Below, in pieces: positions 1 to 9,595 of a stretch of 64,000 nucleotides of DNA. The translations under genes and the position numbers were made by a program. Below the pieces are notes generated by a model. That model was not told the DNA's origin. It searched no databases and was given only the letters and a program-made list of their open reading frames with translations. Numbering within the stretch: the stretch's first letter is position 1; each line of letters opens with the position of its first letter. The stretch spans positions 1-64,000 of the forward strand of contig QUFC01000017.1 in the NCBI GenBank assembly GCA_003478355.1, written 5' to 3'. The stretch comes from Lachnospiraceae bacterium AM48-27BH (lineage in GTDB: Bacteria; Bacillota; Clostridia; Lachnospirales; Lachnospiraceae).

Positions 1-1675
1 GAGAACATGCTAAGGAAGTATCTCCTCCTAAATACTGGTTATTAACTGTTTCCAGAGCCACCATGCCAAACTGGTCATTCATACCATAACGGGTCACCAT
101 GGCTCTTGCCAGCTTGGTTGCCTGCTCAATGTCGTTAGAAGCACCTGTAGTAATGGAGTGGAAGATCAGCTCCTCTGCTGCACGGCCGCCAGTTAAAGTA
201 GCGATCTTATTAAATACCTCATCCTTGCTCATCAGATACTTCTCTGCCTGATCTACCTGCATGGTATAGCCTAACGCACCGGAGGTTCGCGGAATAATGG
301 TGATCTTGTGCACCGGAGCCGAATGACTCTGGCAGGCTGCCACCAGCGCGTGTCCAACTTCATGATAAGAAACGATCTTCTTCTCGTCCTCACTGACCGC
401 GGAATCCTTCTTCTGGTATCCGGCAATGACCACTTCCACGCTCTCCTCCAGATCCTGCTGGCTTACCACCTTTCTGCCCATGCGGACAGCTCTTAACGCG
501 CCCTCATTGATGATATTAGCAAGCTCTGCGCCGCTGGCTCCAGAGGTTGCCCTGGCGATCGCTGTAAAATCAACCGTATCATCCATCTTCACATCCTTGG
601 CATGAACCCGCAAGATAGATTCACGTCCCTTGATATCCGGCAGTTCCACCGGAATACGGCGGTCAAAACGTCCCGGACGCAATAATGCCGGGTCCAGAGA
701 TTCCGGACGGTTAGTCGCTGCCAGGATCACAACACCCTTCTTGCCGTCAAAGCCATCCATCTCCGTCAATAACTGGTTCAGGGTCTGCTCCCGCTCGTCA
801 TTGCCGCCCATGCCGCTTCCATCACGTTTCTTACCAATGGTATCAATCTCATCAATAAATACAATACATGGCGCTTTTTCATTGGCCTGTTTAAACAAAT
901 CTCTTACCTTTGCCGCACCCATGCCGACAAACATTTCTACAAATTCCGAACCGGAAATGGAGAAAAATGGCACCTTTGCCTCTCCTGCAACTGCCTTGGC
1001 GAGCAATGTTTTACCAGTTCCTGGAGGGCCTACAAGCAGAGCGCCCTTCGGCAGCGTTGCTCCGATATCTGCATATTTCTGCGGATCATGAAGGAAATCC
1101 ACGATTTCTTTTAACGCATCTTTCGCTTCCTCTTCTCCTGCCACATCCGCAAATGTCTTGCCAGTCTCAGATTCTGCGTAAATCTTGGCATTGGATTTGC
1201 CAAAGGTCATGGCGTTAGGGCCTCCCATCCGCTTCTGCAGCTGCTTACCCATAAACTGTCCGACCGCTACAAATAACAGGATCGGAACAACCCACTGGAC
1301 CAGAATGGTCATCAATGCAGATGGCTGTTCAATGATCGGTGTGGTAAACTGCACCTTGTGGGACCGCAACGTATCTTCCAGATCATTATCAGGCCACGGA
1401 CCGGTTTTATACTGGGCGATCTCATCATCGCCAAACACCGTCTTATTACCGGTTTTCACCAAAAAAACGATTTCATCATCACTTCGTTCCACAGAAGTAA
1501 CGACTCCCTGATCTACCATATCCAGAAACGTGCTGTACGGAACCTCTGTCACCTGACTTGAACGGTACATCGGCATCAGAAACAGGTTCAACGCCATCAG
1601 CACTACCATCATAATGGTATAATAATAAATAAATGGTTTCTTTGGGGTATTCGGCTTGTCTTCTTTTACTCCCAT
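1..1675 (-). CDS. ftsH: ATP-dependent zinc metalloprotease FtsH (3' end cut by window)
   Basis: Membrane-anchored AAA+ protease that degrades misfolded membrane proteins and some short-lived regulators. About 558 residues are present; the family is usually 600-700, so the C-terminus lies left of the window. In order: short N-terminus, TM helix (about residues 15-34), extracytoplasmic loop, second TM, Walker A GPPGTGKT (about 215), Walker B VFIDEID (about 270), the SRH with RPGRFDRR, then the protease zinc site HEVGH (about 437). ATG at 1675 is preferred over ATG at 1681, because the AGAGGGG ribosome site lies 8 bases before 1675 but only 2 before 1681. The flavodoxin gene is immediately upstream in the same direction. 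Identity is certain; only the end is missing. Confidence 0.97.
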   Translation of the reverse strand, partial: MGVKEDKPNTPKKPFIYYYTIMMVVLMALNLFLMPMYRSSQVTEVPYSTFLDMVDQGVVTSVERSDDEIVFLVKTGNKTVFGDDEIAQYKTGPWPDNDLEDTLRSHKVQFTTPIIEQPSALMTILVQWVVPILLFVAVGQFMGKQLQKRMGGPNAMTFGKSNAKIYAESETGKTFADVAGEEEAKDALKEIVDFLHDPQKYADIGATLPKGALLVGPPGTGKTLLAKAVAGEAKVPFFSISGSEFVEMFVGMGAAKVRDLFKQANEKAPCIVFIDEIDTIGKKRDGSGMGGNDEREQTLNQLLTEMDGFDGKKGVVILAATNRPESLDPALLRPGRFDRRIPVELPDIKGRESILRVHAKDVKMDDTVDFTAIARATSGASGAELANIINEGALRAVRMGRKVVSQQDLEESVEVVIAGYQKKDSAVSEDEKKIVSYHEVGHALVAACQSHSAPVHKITIIPRTSGALGYTMQVDQAEKYLMSKDEVFNKIATLTGGRAAEELIFHSITTGASNDIEQATKLARAMVTRYGMNDQFGMVALETVNNQYLGGDTSLACS

Positions 1676-1712
1676 ACTCATATCCCCTCTCTATTTTTTC
1701 TTTTTCGTCTGT

Positions 1713-2228
1713 CTACGCTTTCTGTAGCTTTTCCAGCACTTCCCGGGTAAAACGTGCAGCCTTGTCAAGATCAGCCTCATCCGGATGGAGCATCCCTTCT
1801 TCATAAACCTGGATCATCTTCCTGATCCGCGGTGAATCCTCCACCTCCTGCATCATTTTATAACGTTCCAGCACCTGTCCCGGCATTTTCCCACAGCATA
1901 GGAAGGCTCCAAGATATTCGTTATCATCCGGGATCAATGCCTCTACTCTGTGAGCAACCTGATCAAAGTATTCCCTGCTTCCACCCATTCCACAGGTTCC
2001 AAACAAAGCAACTTTCCGACCATGAAGCTCAGACAGATAGTCCATGATGCTTCCAGAACAAGTTCCTTTATCATTCCAAAAACCCACAAAATAGACATCT
2101 GCTTCCTTTCCTGCTTCTTCTACTTTCTGGATATCCTTCGAAGTTCCCGGAAGTGTCTCAAATATCTTTGCCGCAATTTTTTGTGTATTTCCTGTTCTGC
2201 TGGCATATACCACCTGATATTTCAACAC
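1713..2228 (-). CDS. flavodoxin-like FMN protein
   Basis: Small electron carrier of about 171 residues. The N-terminal SRTGNT loop matches the flavodoxin phosphate-binding motif that holds FMN, and a GTCGMGGS stretch in the middle could contact the isoalloxazine ring. The start is GTG at 2228, with GGAG six bases upstream; an in-frame upstream extension to 2318 lacks a ribosome site and does not look like flavodoxin. It lies 37 bases upstream of ftsH on the same strand and may be cotranscribed. The redox partner cannot be read from the sequence. The family assignment is good; the physiological role is unknown. Confidence 0.8.
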   Translation of the reverse strand: MLKYQVVYASRTGNTQKIAAKIFETLPGTSKDIQKVEEAGKEADVYFVGFWNDKGTCSGSIMDYLSELHGRKVALFGTCGMGGSREYFDQVAHRVEALIPDDNEYLGAFLCCGKMPGQVLERYKMMQEVEDSPRIRKMIQVYEEGMLHPDEADLDKAARFTREVLEKLQKA

Positions 2229-2383
2229 TGTATTCTCCTTTCCGTTGATATGTTTCCATTTGTGTCTTTCTATTTGTGTGATATATACTAAAATATACCC
2301 AATTGCAATACATTTCAAGGTATCTTATGAATTCTTTAGATTAGTTAAGATTTTATTTATATAGTTTGTTTCCTTTTCAGATT

Positions 2384-4549
2384 CTATTGCTCTTTTTGCA
2401 GTACTTTTTCGATTTCAGATAATATGACCGGTTTTTCCAGGAAACCGTCTATGATCCCATTATCCTGATACCACTGCACATCCTGGCTCAGATTGCCGGA
2501 TACAAGGAAAATCCTGCCGCGGTATCCAAAGCTTCTTAAGATTCCAGAAAACTCCAGGCCATTCATCACCGGCATAGTGTAGTCAGTCAAAATCAGATCC
2601 CACTGATCCATATGCTTTTTTATTTCCCCAAGAGCCGCCTCCGGTCTTGAAAAACATTTTAATTTTTTGCAGTGTTTCCTGAGCGTTCTTCCTAACGCTT
2701 CTCCCACTTTTTCGTCATCATCCAAGATCAGGACCGAATACTGGGCAAATGTATGCAGATCTGATGTCCTCTTTTCTTCCTCCTGGATCTGGAAAACCGG
2801 AAATAAGATATCAAACCGGGTTCCCTTTCCTTCTACGGATACCACATTACTCTCGCCAGAAACTTCATGGATCAGATCCTGTACGACAGAAAGCCCCAGT
2901 CCAGTGCCTTCTCCCTGCTTTTTTGTGGTGAAAAATGGAGTAAAGATCTGTTTCTGGATCTCCGGGGACATGCCCGGACCATTATCAGATACCGTCACTG
3001 CATATTTCATGCTGTCTCCGTCCATGATCAGGCTTCCCTTTACCGTGATACAGCCGCCCTTTTCCTTCATCGCCTGCACCGCATTGTTGCACAGGTTGAC
3101 GATGATCTGGTTCACCATTCCTGCGCTTCCCATAATTCCATATCCTGTATCCGGTTCCATCGATTGCTCCAACGTAATATTGGACGGAACAGTCTTTCTC
3201 AATAGCTTCAGGCTCCGTTCCACCTCGTCTACAATATGCAGAAGCACCTTTTTACCGCTTCCTTTTCCAATATGGCCATACCTGGAAAGCTCCTTCGTCA
3301 GATCCTTGGCCTTGGTAGCCGCCGTGATCATTTCCCGGATCAGCGCTTTATTGTCTTCACTGATGGCATCGTCTGCTTCCAGTAAATCTCCATACAGCAT
3401 GATCGGTGTCAGGAAATTATTAAATTCATGAGAGATCATGCTGGTCATGGTTCCCAGGGTCTGTACCTTGTCAATATGGCGAAGCTGTTCTTCCCGCTTA
3501 TGCAACTCCTCCCACGCCGCATTCATCTCTTTTAGATGGCCGACCTCCAGCTCCATGATCTTGCGGTTGCCTGCATTCTGGAAGCTGATGCCCAGAACAA
3601 TCGCTGATACCAGCAGTAACAGTCCGGTACCCAGCGTCACATAGTTCTGTGCCCGCTGGATCGGTGCCAGCAGTTCCTCATAATTCAGCGTACAGTTAAT
3701 GATCCAGATCTCCTCACCTATCTGTCTCTGGATATACGAAATCACTTTCGTGGATTGCATCGGTTTTCCGCTGCCCTCCCACCAGTAGCTGTTTAGCAGA
3801 CCGCTTCCCTCCTGGTTCTTCCTCTGATCCTGGATCCATTTCTGCAGATCATCATACTGCAGGTTGTATTCCTTATACACTTCTTTTCTTCCATCAACCG
3901 CATCCAGTCCGATCTGGCTCTGGCTTGGATGCATCAGAATGGTTCCATCCAGCTGTTTTACCATAGAATAGCCATTCTCCCCGATCTGGACCGGTTTTAC
4001 GATCTTTGCATACACATACTCCATCTCAATAGCCGCGATCGCCCATCCATCCATTCCGGTGGTTCCCGCAGGACTGACCAGAAACTGGGTATAATGATTC
4101 TTTTCTGTTAACACTGCAGGAAGAAGCCTGCCCTGATGGCTTTTTCCTTCTTTTCTGTCATACTCCAGGTACTCTTCCAGTTCTTTTTCCACATAAGGAT
4201 CATAGTCCTTTCCACAGGAATACTTCAGTTTCCCACCCTTATCCAAAAGCGCCACATAAGAAATGGCATCCTGACTCTCACAATAACTTCTGATCTCAGA
4301 GTCTTCCAGTTCTTCATTAAAATATAAGGTCAGCTCTTCCAGCTCCCGGTCATAAAAATTCTGCAGGCTGTTTGCCACCGTTTTGGCTGTTGCCAGCATA
4401 TTATCTTCCTGAAGCTTTAAGAGACTGTCTCTGGAATTCCGGAAAATCAGGATATTAAAGGTCAAAAGCACCCCCAGCGCCACGATGCAGAACACTGCGA
4501 TTTCCCATTCTGAGTGCCGCTCCTTCCACCAGTTATTGTTCTCTTCCAT
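2384..4549 (-). CDS. hybrid sensor histidine kinase with Cache-type sensor and C-terminal receiver
   Basis: Membrane sensor kinase of about 721 residues. An N-terminal TM (about 18-38) is followed by a roughly 260-residue extracytoplasmic region resembling a double Cache domain, a second TM near 305-325, a short coiled linker, a HisKA segment with the phospho-acceptor in SHEFNN, a HATPase domain (N box NLCNNA, G1 DNGPGM, G2 GTGLGL), and a receiver domain with phospho-Asp in TDYTMP. The ATG at 4549 is preferred; a TTG at 4555 overlaps the preceding stop. The partner response regulator gene lies directly upstream and overlaps or abuts this start. A citrate-type carrier one gene further upstream suggests, but does not prove, that an organic acid is sensed. 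Confidence 0.9.
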   Translation of the reverse strand: MEENNNWWKERHSEWEIAVFCIVALGVLLTFNILIFRNSRDSLLKLQEDNMLATAKTVANSLQNFYDRELEELTLYFNEELEDSEIRSYCESQDAISYVALLDKGGKLKYSCGKDYDPYVEKELEEYLEYDRKEGKSHQGRLLPAVLTEKNHYTQFLVSPAGTTGMDGWAIAAIEMEYVYAKIVKPVQIGENGYSMVKQLDGTILMHPSQSQIGLDAVDGRKEVYKEYNLQYDDLQKWIQDQRKNQEGSGLLNSYWWEGSGKPMQSTKVISYIQRQIGEEIWIINCTLNYEELLAPIQRAQNYVTLGTGLLLLVSAIVLGISFQNAGNRKIMELEVGHLKEMNAAWEELHKREEQLRHIDKVQTLGTMTSMISHEFNNFLTPIMLYGDLLEADDAISEDNKALIREMITAATKAKDLTKELSRYGHIGKGSGKKVLLHIVDEVERSLKLLRKTVPSNITLEQSMEPDTGYGIMGSAGMVNQIIVNLCNNAVQAMKEKGGCITVKGSLIMDGDSMKYAVTVSDNGPGMSPEIQKQIFTPFFTTKKQGEGTGLGLSVVQDLIHEVSGESNVVSVEGKGTRFDILFPVFQIQEEEKRTSDLHTFAQYSVLILDDDEKVGEALGRTLRKHCKKLKCFSRPEAALGEIKKHMDQWDLILTDYTMPVMNGLEFSGILRSFGYRGRIFLVSGNLSQDVQWYQDNGIIDGFLEKPVILSEIEKVLQKEQ

Positions 4550-4551
4550 TC

Positions 4552-5240
4552 TCAATGTCCCTCAAAAATATATCCAATCCCACGGACCGTTTTTAAATAT
4601 ACCGGACTTTTCACATTGTCCTCGATCTTTTCTCTGATTCGTTTTATGTAAACCATTATAGTATTATCATCCACCAGATTCTCATCCCAGACCTGATGAT
4701 ATAACTGCTCTTTGGTAAATACTCTTCCCGGATGTTCCATAAAAAAGCGGAATAAGGACAGCTCCCTTGCCGTAAACTGCAGTTTTTCCTCTCCCTTAAA
4801 TGCCTCAAGCTCATCAGGTCAAACCGGAAAACTCCCTCCATGATCTGATTTTTATGATTCTGGCTGTAAATACTGTTTCTCCGGATCAATGCCTTTACCT
4901 TCTGGATCAGAACCGATAAATGAAATGGTTTTGTCAGATAATCATCCGCTCCCATTCCCAGACCCAGGATCTGGTCCATCTCCTCCTGCTTTCCGCTGAG
5001 CATCAGCACGGGAGTCATATCCTCTGCTGCCCGAAGCTTCTGCAGGATCGTATAACCATCCATATCTTCCATCATTACATCCAGGACCACCAGGTCATAA
5101 TGATCTCCTTTCAGCGCTTCCAATGCTTCTTTCCCACAGGATGCCTCCTGCACCTGCATTCCTTCCCTCAAAAACGCAGTTTTTAATGCAAGGCGGATGG
5201 GCAGTTCATCGTCCACCACCAGAATTTTCTCATTCGCCAT
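4552..5240 (-). pseudogene. OmpR/PhoB-family response regulator, broken by a one-base frameshift
   Basis: Receiver domain from ATG 5240 (VVDDE acidic pocket, phospho-Asp in VLDVMM, conserved Lys in LTKPF), then a winged-helix DNA-binding domain whose C-terminal part (TKEQLYHQVW, then KTVRGIGYIF) lies in another frame ending at 4552. Reading both frames gives a normal regulator of about 229 residues if one base is restored near 4803-4809. There the minus strand reads TTGAGG where TTGGAGG would keep the frame. The neighbouring kinase is intact and tightly coupled. Either the regulator was recently inactivated or this is a base-calling error; I favour error, because similar single-base losses recur in the window. 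Confidence 0.85.
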
Positions 5241-5344
5241 TTTCTTCCAGTCCTTTTACATTCGATAAGAAAATTATACTATTTTCTCTGTTTCTGCGCA
5301 AGCAGATGAATGGGGTTCTGTAATTTTCTGGCATTCCCTATGAC

Positions 5345-5381
5345 ACAAAAAACGGCGTCAGATTTTACTCCAACACCGTTT
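5345..5381 (-). terminator. rho-independent terminator after the CitMHS gene
   Basis: The minus strand forms an AAACGGTGT/ACGCCGTTT stem (9 bp, one G-T pair) with a 14-base loop, followed by a run of T. It lies 29 bases past the carrier stop codon, so the carrier is probably transcribed separately from the two-component pair. Confidence 0.8.
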
Positions 5382-5409
5382 ATTCTGTATATCTTATACA
5401 TTTTTTAAC

Positions 5410-6714
5410 TTATGCCCCTAACGGAACAATTCCTAAGATCACGCCGATGACCAGCATTACGATACTGATACCCCAATAGATCGGGATGCTGAATTTCATA
5501 TGATCTTTTAATTCAACGTCAGTCAGACCAATTGCCAGATAAGTAGCAGGTACTAATGGGCTTACCATCAGAGCCAGGTTCTTACCGATTACCATGGTCA
5601 GTGCTGTACTTAAAGAAGCAACACCGTAAGTCTCGCCAACCTGCATAACCAGTGGCATGATTCCATAGAAGTAAGCGTCAGTACCAATGCACAGGCCCAG
5701 AGGAAGTGCCAGGATACCGAAGATGATGTGGATGAACTGTCCTAAGAAACCTGGGATGATGCTCATGATCGCATTTGCCATCTCAGTTAACATTCCAGTA
5801 CCATCGAAGATACCTACCATAGCGCCTGCACTGAACAGAGTTGCGGAAATGATCAGTGCTGCAGGAGCATGCTTCTTTACCAGCTTGTCCTGAGTTTTCA
5901 GATTCGGGTAGTTAACAGCCAGAGCTAAGCTCAGTGCGATCATAAATGCAACATAGCTTGTTACCAGACCAGCAGACAGAACTGCGATCAGGGCAATGGT
6001 CAGAGCCAGGTTGAAGATTAACAGTTTTGGTCTTCTTAAAGCGATCTCTTCATCCTTTGTCTTCTGATCCTGCTCAACCTTCTCACCTTTACCGGCACCG
6101 GCGCCCTGTTTGATCGCCAGCATACCAAGTAAAACAGCAACTACGATGTTGAAGATCAGACCTACAATCTGGATCGGGATTAAAATGTGCCATAAATCGT
6201 TAGCATCCATAGAAAGAACCGTTGCTGCACGCGCTACCGGACCGCCCCAAGGAAGCAGGTTCATAACGCCCATACATGCACCAGTCAGGCACAGTAAGAT
6301 CTTTGTGTCGATCTTCATTGCCTTGTATACAGGATACAGCGCTGGGATCGTGATCAGAACAGTGGTTGCGGTTGTACCATCTAAGTGAGCGATGGTTGCG
6401 ATGATAGCGGTTGCAACGGTTACTGCGATTACGTTGTTGCCAGCTTTCTTTACCAGGAAGTTTACAATTACATCAAACATTCCGGTATCGGACATAACGC
6501 CGAAATAAATAACCGAGAAGATAAATAAAATACCATTGTTGGTGGTTGTCTTAACACCTTCCTTGATGAAGTCCGCGATTTCAACAGGTCCGTGACCCAG
6601 AATCAGCGCGGCAACTGCCGGAATAACAGTTAATACAACGATTGGTGACATCTTGCCTTTTAAAAGCAGTGCCACAATACAAATGATCATAGCAAATCCA
6701 ACGACTGCGACCAT
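5410..6714 (-). CDS. CitMHS-family citrate/metal symporter
   Basis: Polytopic membrane protein of 434 residues with about 12 hydrophobic segments. Family hallmarks are the AHLDGTTATT motif near residue 110, the MNLLPWGGP loop near 152, and a second half that repeats the first-half topology. CitMHS proteins such as Bacillus CitM and CitH import citrate as a complex with Mg or Ca together with protons. A Lys/Glu/Asp-rich cytoplasmic loop sits at about 205-225. The length is normal for the family. A two-component system downstream, separated by a terminator, is a plausible regulator by analogy with other citrate carriers. The exact substrate and metal preference are not visible. Confidence 0.9.
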   Translation of the reverse strand: MVAVVGFAMIICIVALLLKGKMSPIVVLTVIPAVAALILGHGPVEIADFIKEGVKTTTNNGILFIFSVIYFGVMSDTGMFDVIVNFLVKKAGNNVIAVTVATAIIATIAHLDGTTATTVLITIPALYPVYKAMKIDTKILLCLTGACMGVMNLLPWGGPVARAATVLSMDANDLWHILIPIQIVGLIFNIVVAVLLGMLAIKQGAGAGKGEKVEQDQKTKDEEIALRRPKLLIFNLALTIALIAVLSAGLVTSYVAFMIALSLALAVNYPNLKTQDKLVKKHAPAALIISATLFSAGAMVGIFDGTGMLTEMANAIMSIIPGFLGQFIHIIFGILALPLGLCIGTDAYFYGIMPLVMQVGETYGVASLSTALTMVIGKNLALMVSPLVPATYLAIGLTDVELKDHMKFSIPIYWGISIVMLVIGVILGIVPLGA

Positions 6715-6772
6715 AATGTACCCCCTTTTCCCTTATGCTTTTGTTTTTTGATATCTTAATAATACTCGATCA

Positions 6773-6790
6773 GTCTGAATAGATTCTGAC
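6773..6790. promoter_or_regulatory. imperfect inverted repeat upstream of the citrate carrier
   Basis: GTCTGAAT and ATTCTGAC flank a 2-base centre, 59 bases before the carrier start. Seven of eight positions pair. The position and symmetry suit a response-regulator operator, but there is no second copy elsewhere in the region to support this. Confidence 0.3.
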
Positions 6791-6838
6791 CGGATTCTTA
6801 CAAACTGTTAAGATTAGGGATGGGGTGCAGAAAGTTAC

Positions 6839-6982
6839 GCCGGAGGCAGGAGCACATACGTGACAGCGGGCGCGCTTTCGCTCTGGGAAACTCGCTGCCG
6901 CACATAAGGCGCTAAAAGACAGCGCCTAAGTGTGGGCGGTTTTCCAAGGCCCGCCTTACACGTATGTGCTCCTGCCTCCGGC
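6839..6982. repeat. large nested palindrome, 24-bp perfect outer arms
   Basis: Outer arms at 6839-6862 and 6959-6982 are perfect reverse complements (24 bp, GC-rich). Inside, GCGGGC/GCCCGC and a further imperfect stem around AGGCGCT/AGCGCCT continue the pairing to a small central loop, so almost the whole 144 bases can fold into one long hairpin. With the adjacent terminator it occupies most of the 367-base gap between the citrate carrier and the amino-acid ABC operon. No protein is encoded convincingly. Function is unknown. Confidence 0.8.
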
Positions 6983-7001
6983 TGTGTACTGGCTGCGTTA
7001 G

Positions 7002-7052
7002 AAAAAAAGAATGGAGTGCTGAAAACGCCTGGTGGGCGTTTTTGAGCACTCC
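7002..7052 (-). terminator. terminator of the amino-acid ABC operon
   Basis: The minus strand carries a GGAGTGCTCAAAAACGCC hairpin pairing with GGCGTTTTCAGCACTCC across a 4-base loop, followed by ATTCTTTTTTTC. It is a very strong stem placed 30 bases after the ATPase stop codon. Confidence 0.9.
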
Positions 7053-7081
7053 TGGTATACATATATCAATATATCAATATT

Positions 7082-7828
7082 TTATAATACTTTTCCTAAG
7101 AAGTTTTTCAGTCTTTCGTTCTTTGGATGTGCGAAGAATTCTGCCGGGGCATTTTCTTCTACGAAATAGCCTTCATCCATGAACATAACTCTGGTAGATA
7201 CTTCTCTTGCGAAGCCCATCTCGTGGGTTACAACTACCATGGTCATCTTCTGGTCTGCCAGGTCTCGCATAACGTTTAATACCTCGCCTACCATCTCCGG
7301 GTCCAGAGCGGAGGTCGGCTCATCGAAGAGCATCACGTCCGGCTTCATGCACAGGGCGCGGACAATGGCGATACGCTGTTTCTGACCGCCGGATAACTGG
7401 TTCGGATATGCATTCGCACGATCTGCCAGTCCGACGCGCTCTAATAAGCGCATAGCCTCTGCTTCTGCATCCTTCTGGGAAACACCCTGGAGTTTCATAG
7501 GAGCGATCGTCAGATTCTTCATGATGGTCATGTGCGGGAACAGATTGAACTGCTGGAACACCATGCCCATCTTCTGACGATGCTTATCGATGTCAGTTTT
7601 TGGATCGGTGATATCAACACCCTCGAAGAGGATCTTACCTGATGTTGGCTCCTCTAAGCGGTTTAAGCACCGTAAAAAGGTACTTTTACCGGAACCGGAC
7701 GGGCCAATGACGCAAACCACATCACCTTTATAAATGTCTACATTAATATCTTTTAATACGTTTAAATCGCCAAATGCTTTGCCCAGGTGCTGCACCTGGA
7801 TCAATGGCTGTCTCTCATTAGTGGTCAC
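7082..7828 (-). CDS. polar amino-acid ABC transporter ATPase (GlnQ type)
   Basis: 248-residue ATPase that powers import of an amino acid through the adjacent permease. Walker A GPSGSGKS (about residue 42), Q-loop FQQFNLFPH, signature LSGGQ, Walker [14 protein letters not shown] and the switch His in VTHEMGF are all intact, and the FNLFPH and HEMGFA strings are typical of the GlnQ/ArtM/HisP group. Its start overlaps the permease stop by 11 bases, indicating translational coupling. It is the last gene of a binding-protein, permease, ATPase operon that ends at a strong terminator. The substrate is not determinable beyond the polar amino-acid class. Confidence 0.95.
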   Translation of the reverse strand: MTTNERQPLIQVQHLGKAFGDLNVLKDINVDIYKGDVVCVIGPSGSGKSTFLRCLNRLEEPTSGKILFEGVDITDPKTDIDKHRQKMGMVFQQFNLFPHMTIMKNLTIAPMKLQGVSQKDAEAEAMRLLERVGLADRANAYPNQLSGGQKQRIAIVRALCMKPDVMLFDEPTSALDPEMVGEVLNVMRDLADQKMTMVVVTHEMGFAREVSTRVMFMDEGYFVEENAPAEFFAHPKNERLKNFLGKVL

Positions 7829-8510
7829 TGTTTCTTAACCTCCTCTCCAGTTTCTGTACAAAGAACGTAAATACCATAACCAGTACCAGATAGATCAGCG
7901 CTGCCGCGATCAATGGCATAAATGCGCTGTAGGTACGGCTTCGGATAATATCTGCACCCTTGGTCAGATCCTGGATCGCAATATAACCAGCTACGGATGT
8001 CTCTTTTAACAATCCGATAAACTCATTGCCCAGAGCCGGTAAGACATTTTTGAATGCCTGCGGCATCACGATGTAAAACATCGTCTGTGGATAATTGAAA
8101 CCTAAGCTTCGTCCTGCCTCAAACTGACCATTATCAATCGACATGATACCGCTTCGGAAGATCTCAGCTACATATGCACCGGAGTTAATACCGAATGCAA
8201 TGACCGCTACCAGGGTCTTGTCGATCTTTACGGAACCAAATACGACGAAGTAAATAATCAGTAGCTGGACCAGAACTGGTGTTCCACGGATCACAGTCAG
8301 ATAGACCTTGCAAAGGGCATTTAAAACACCCAGCTTATGGGTCTTATCGTAAGTGGAACGAACCACTGCGATCAAAAATCCGAGAAAAATACCGATCAAT
8401 ACTGCAAAAAAGGTGATTCTTAAAGTATTAAAAAGACCATCTGTAATATACTTCCATCGGTCATCCTCTATAAAGTTCTGATAAAAGGATGCTGTAAAAT
8501 TATCCATCAT
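7818..8510 (-). CDS. amino-acid ABC transporter permease (HisM/GlnP family)
   Basis: 230-residue inner-membrane permease with about five TM helices. It has the HisM-family segment with [10 protein letters not shown] near residue 92 and the EAA loop ([12 protein letters not shown] near 150) that contacts the ATPase. Single-permease importers of this type work as homodimers with a periplasm-facing lipoprotein and a GlnQ-like ATPase, both encoded here. The start is the first of two adjacent Met codons at 8510. It lies 35 bases downstream of the binding-protein gene. Confidence 0.93.
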   Translation of the reverse strand: MMDNFTASFYQNFIEDDRWKYITDGLFNTLRITFFAVLIGIFLGFLIAVVRSTYDKTHKLGVLNALCKVYLTVIRGTPVLVQLLIIYFVVFGSVKIDKTLVAVIAFGINSGAYVAEIFRSGIMSIDNGQFEAGRSLGFNYPQTMFYIVMPQAFKNVLPALGNEFIGLLKETSVAGYIAIQDLTKGADIIRSRTYSAFMPLIAAALIYLVLVMVFTFFVQKLERRLRNSDH

Positions 8511-8545
8511 CGTATCTGATTCCCCTTACTTCCTTTTTTCAGTGA

Positions 8546-9393
8546 TTATTCCTCACTGCTGTACTTGTCAATGATGCTCTGGATCTCACCAGCTTCAGTT
8601 AACTCTGCCAGTGCTTTGTTTACTTTCTCTACTAACTCAGTGTTGCCTTTCTTAACTACATATGCGTAATCCTCAGAGGTCAGTGGCTCATCCAAAAGTT
8701 TGATGCCTTCATTCTCGTTTACGAATACTTTTGCAGGCTCCTGATCGATAACAACTGCATCAATCTTGCCCTGAAGAAGTGCCTGAACTGCCTCGAAGCC
8801 TTTGCCGTAACGCTCTACAGTAGAACCATCTGCCTCATACTCGGAAGCATATAAGTCACCAGTGTACCTAACTGAACACCGATAGATTTACCCTTTAAAT
8901 CATCTGGTCCTGCGATGTCGCTATCATCTTTTACGATGATCAACTGTGCTGCGGTTGCGTAAACATCAGAGAAATCAACGTTTTTCTTACGGTCCTCTGT
9001 TATCGTGATTCCGCCTGCACCGATATCAGCCTTACCGGAAACGACCTCTGGGATGATGGAATCAAATGCAACATCCTCGATCTCCATGGTCATTCCTAAT
9101 TTTGCTGCGATGGCATCACAGATCTCTACGTCGATACCTACGATCTCACCACCATCATGATATACATATGGAGGGAACTCTGCGTTGGTTACCATAACCA
9201 GTGTGCCGCCTGCAGCCTCAGTCTCAGCTTCGCTGCTTGCTGCTTCTGTTGTCTCGGTTGCTGCTGCCCCTGCTGCGGTTGTAGCTGCCTCAGTTGCTGC
9301 TGCAGTTGTCTCAGTCTTGGATCCGCCGCTGCATGCTGTCATGGATGCAGCCATCAGTGCTGCCATTGCTAATGCGATTGCCTGTTTTTTCAT
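8546..9393 (-). pseudogene. amino-acid ABC substrate-binding lipoprotein, one-base frameshift
   Basis: Lipoprotein signal with lipobox TACS near residue 22, a Thr/Ala/Glu-rich linker (about 25-65), then a type II periplasmic-binding fold (EFPPY, GIDVEICDAIA, ADIGAGGITITEDR). The reading frame is lost after GVQLGTL, near 8857-8861. The second lobe continues in another frame through KGFEAVQALLQGKIDAVV and ends at a TAA at 8546-8548. Restoring one G (CTGGTGAC to CTGGGTGAC on the minus strand) gives a normal protein of about 282 residues. The ATG at 9393 is chosen because GAGGAGG lies nine bases upstream. Both lobes are well conserved, so a sequencing error is more likely than decay. Confidence 0.88.
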
Positions 9394-9523
9394 AAATGTC
9401 ATCCTCCTCAAGCTTTCTCATATATATGCATCTTTGATGCATAACTATAAATAAGTGATAGACCCTATTATAAGACTTTTTTCAAATTAATCAAGTACAA
9501 CTTTTTATTTTTTTCCGTTTTTT

Positions 9524-9533
9524 GTGCTATAAT
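9524..9533 (+). promoter_or_regulatory. extended -10 promoter element for the YwaF-like gene
   Basis: TGTGCTATAAT forms an extended -10 (TG, one base, perfect TATAAT) about 62 bases before the start codon. No clear -35 is visible in the T-rich sequence upstream. Confidence 0.45.
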
Positions 9534-9595
9534 AGGGATATTCAGCGAAATCACCAAAAGCCGAATGCATAAATACTTATTTTGGAGGAATTTTT

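Noticed and set aside
6839..7052. CRISPR-like repeats
   Set aside because: The repeats are inverted, not direct, with no regular spacers and no cas genes in the window.
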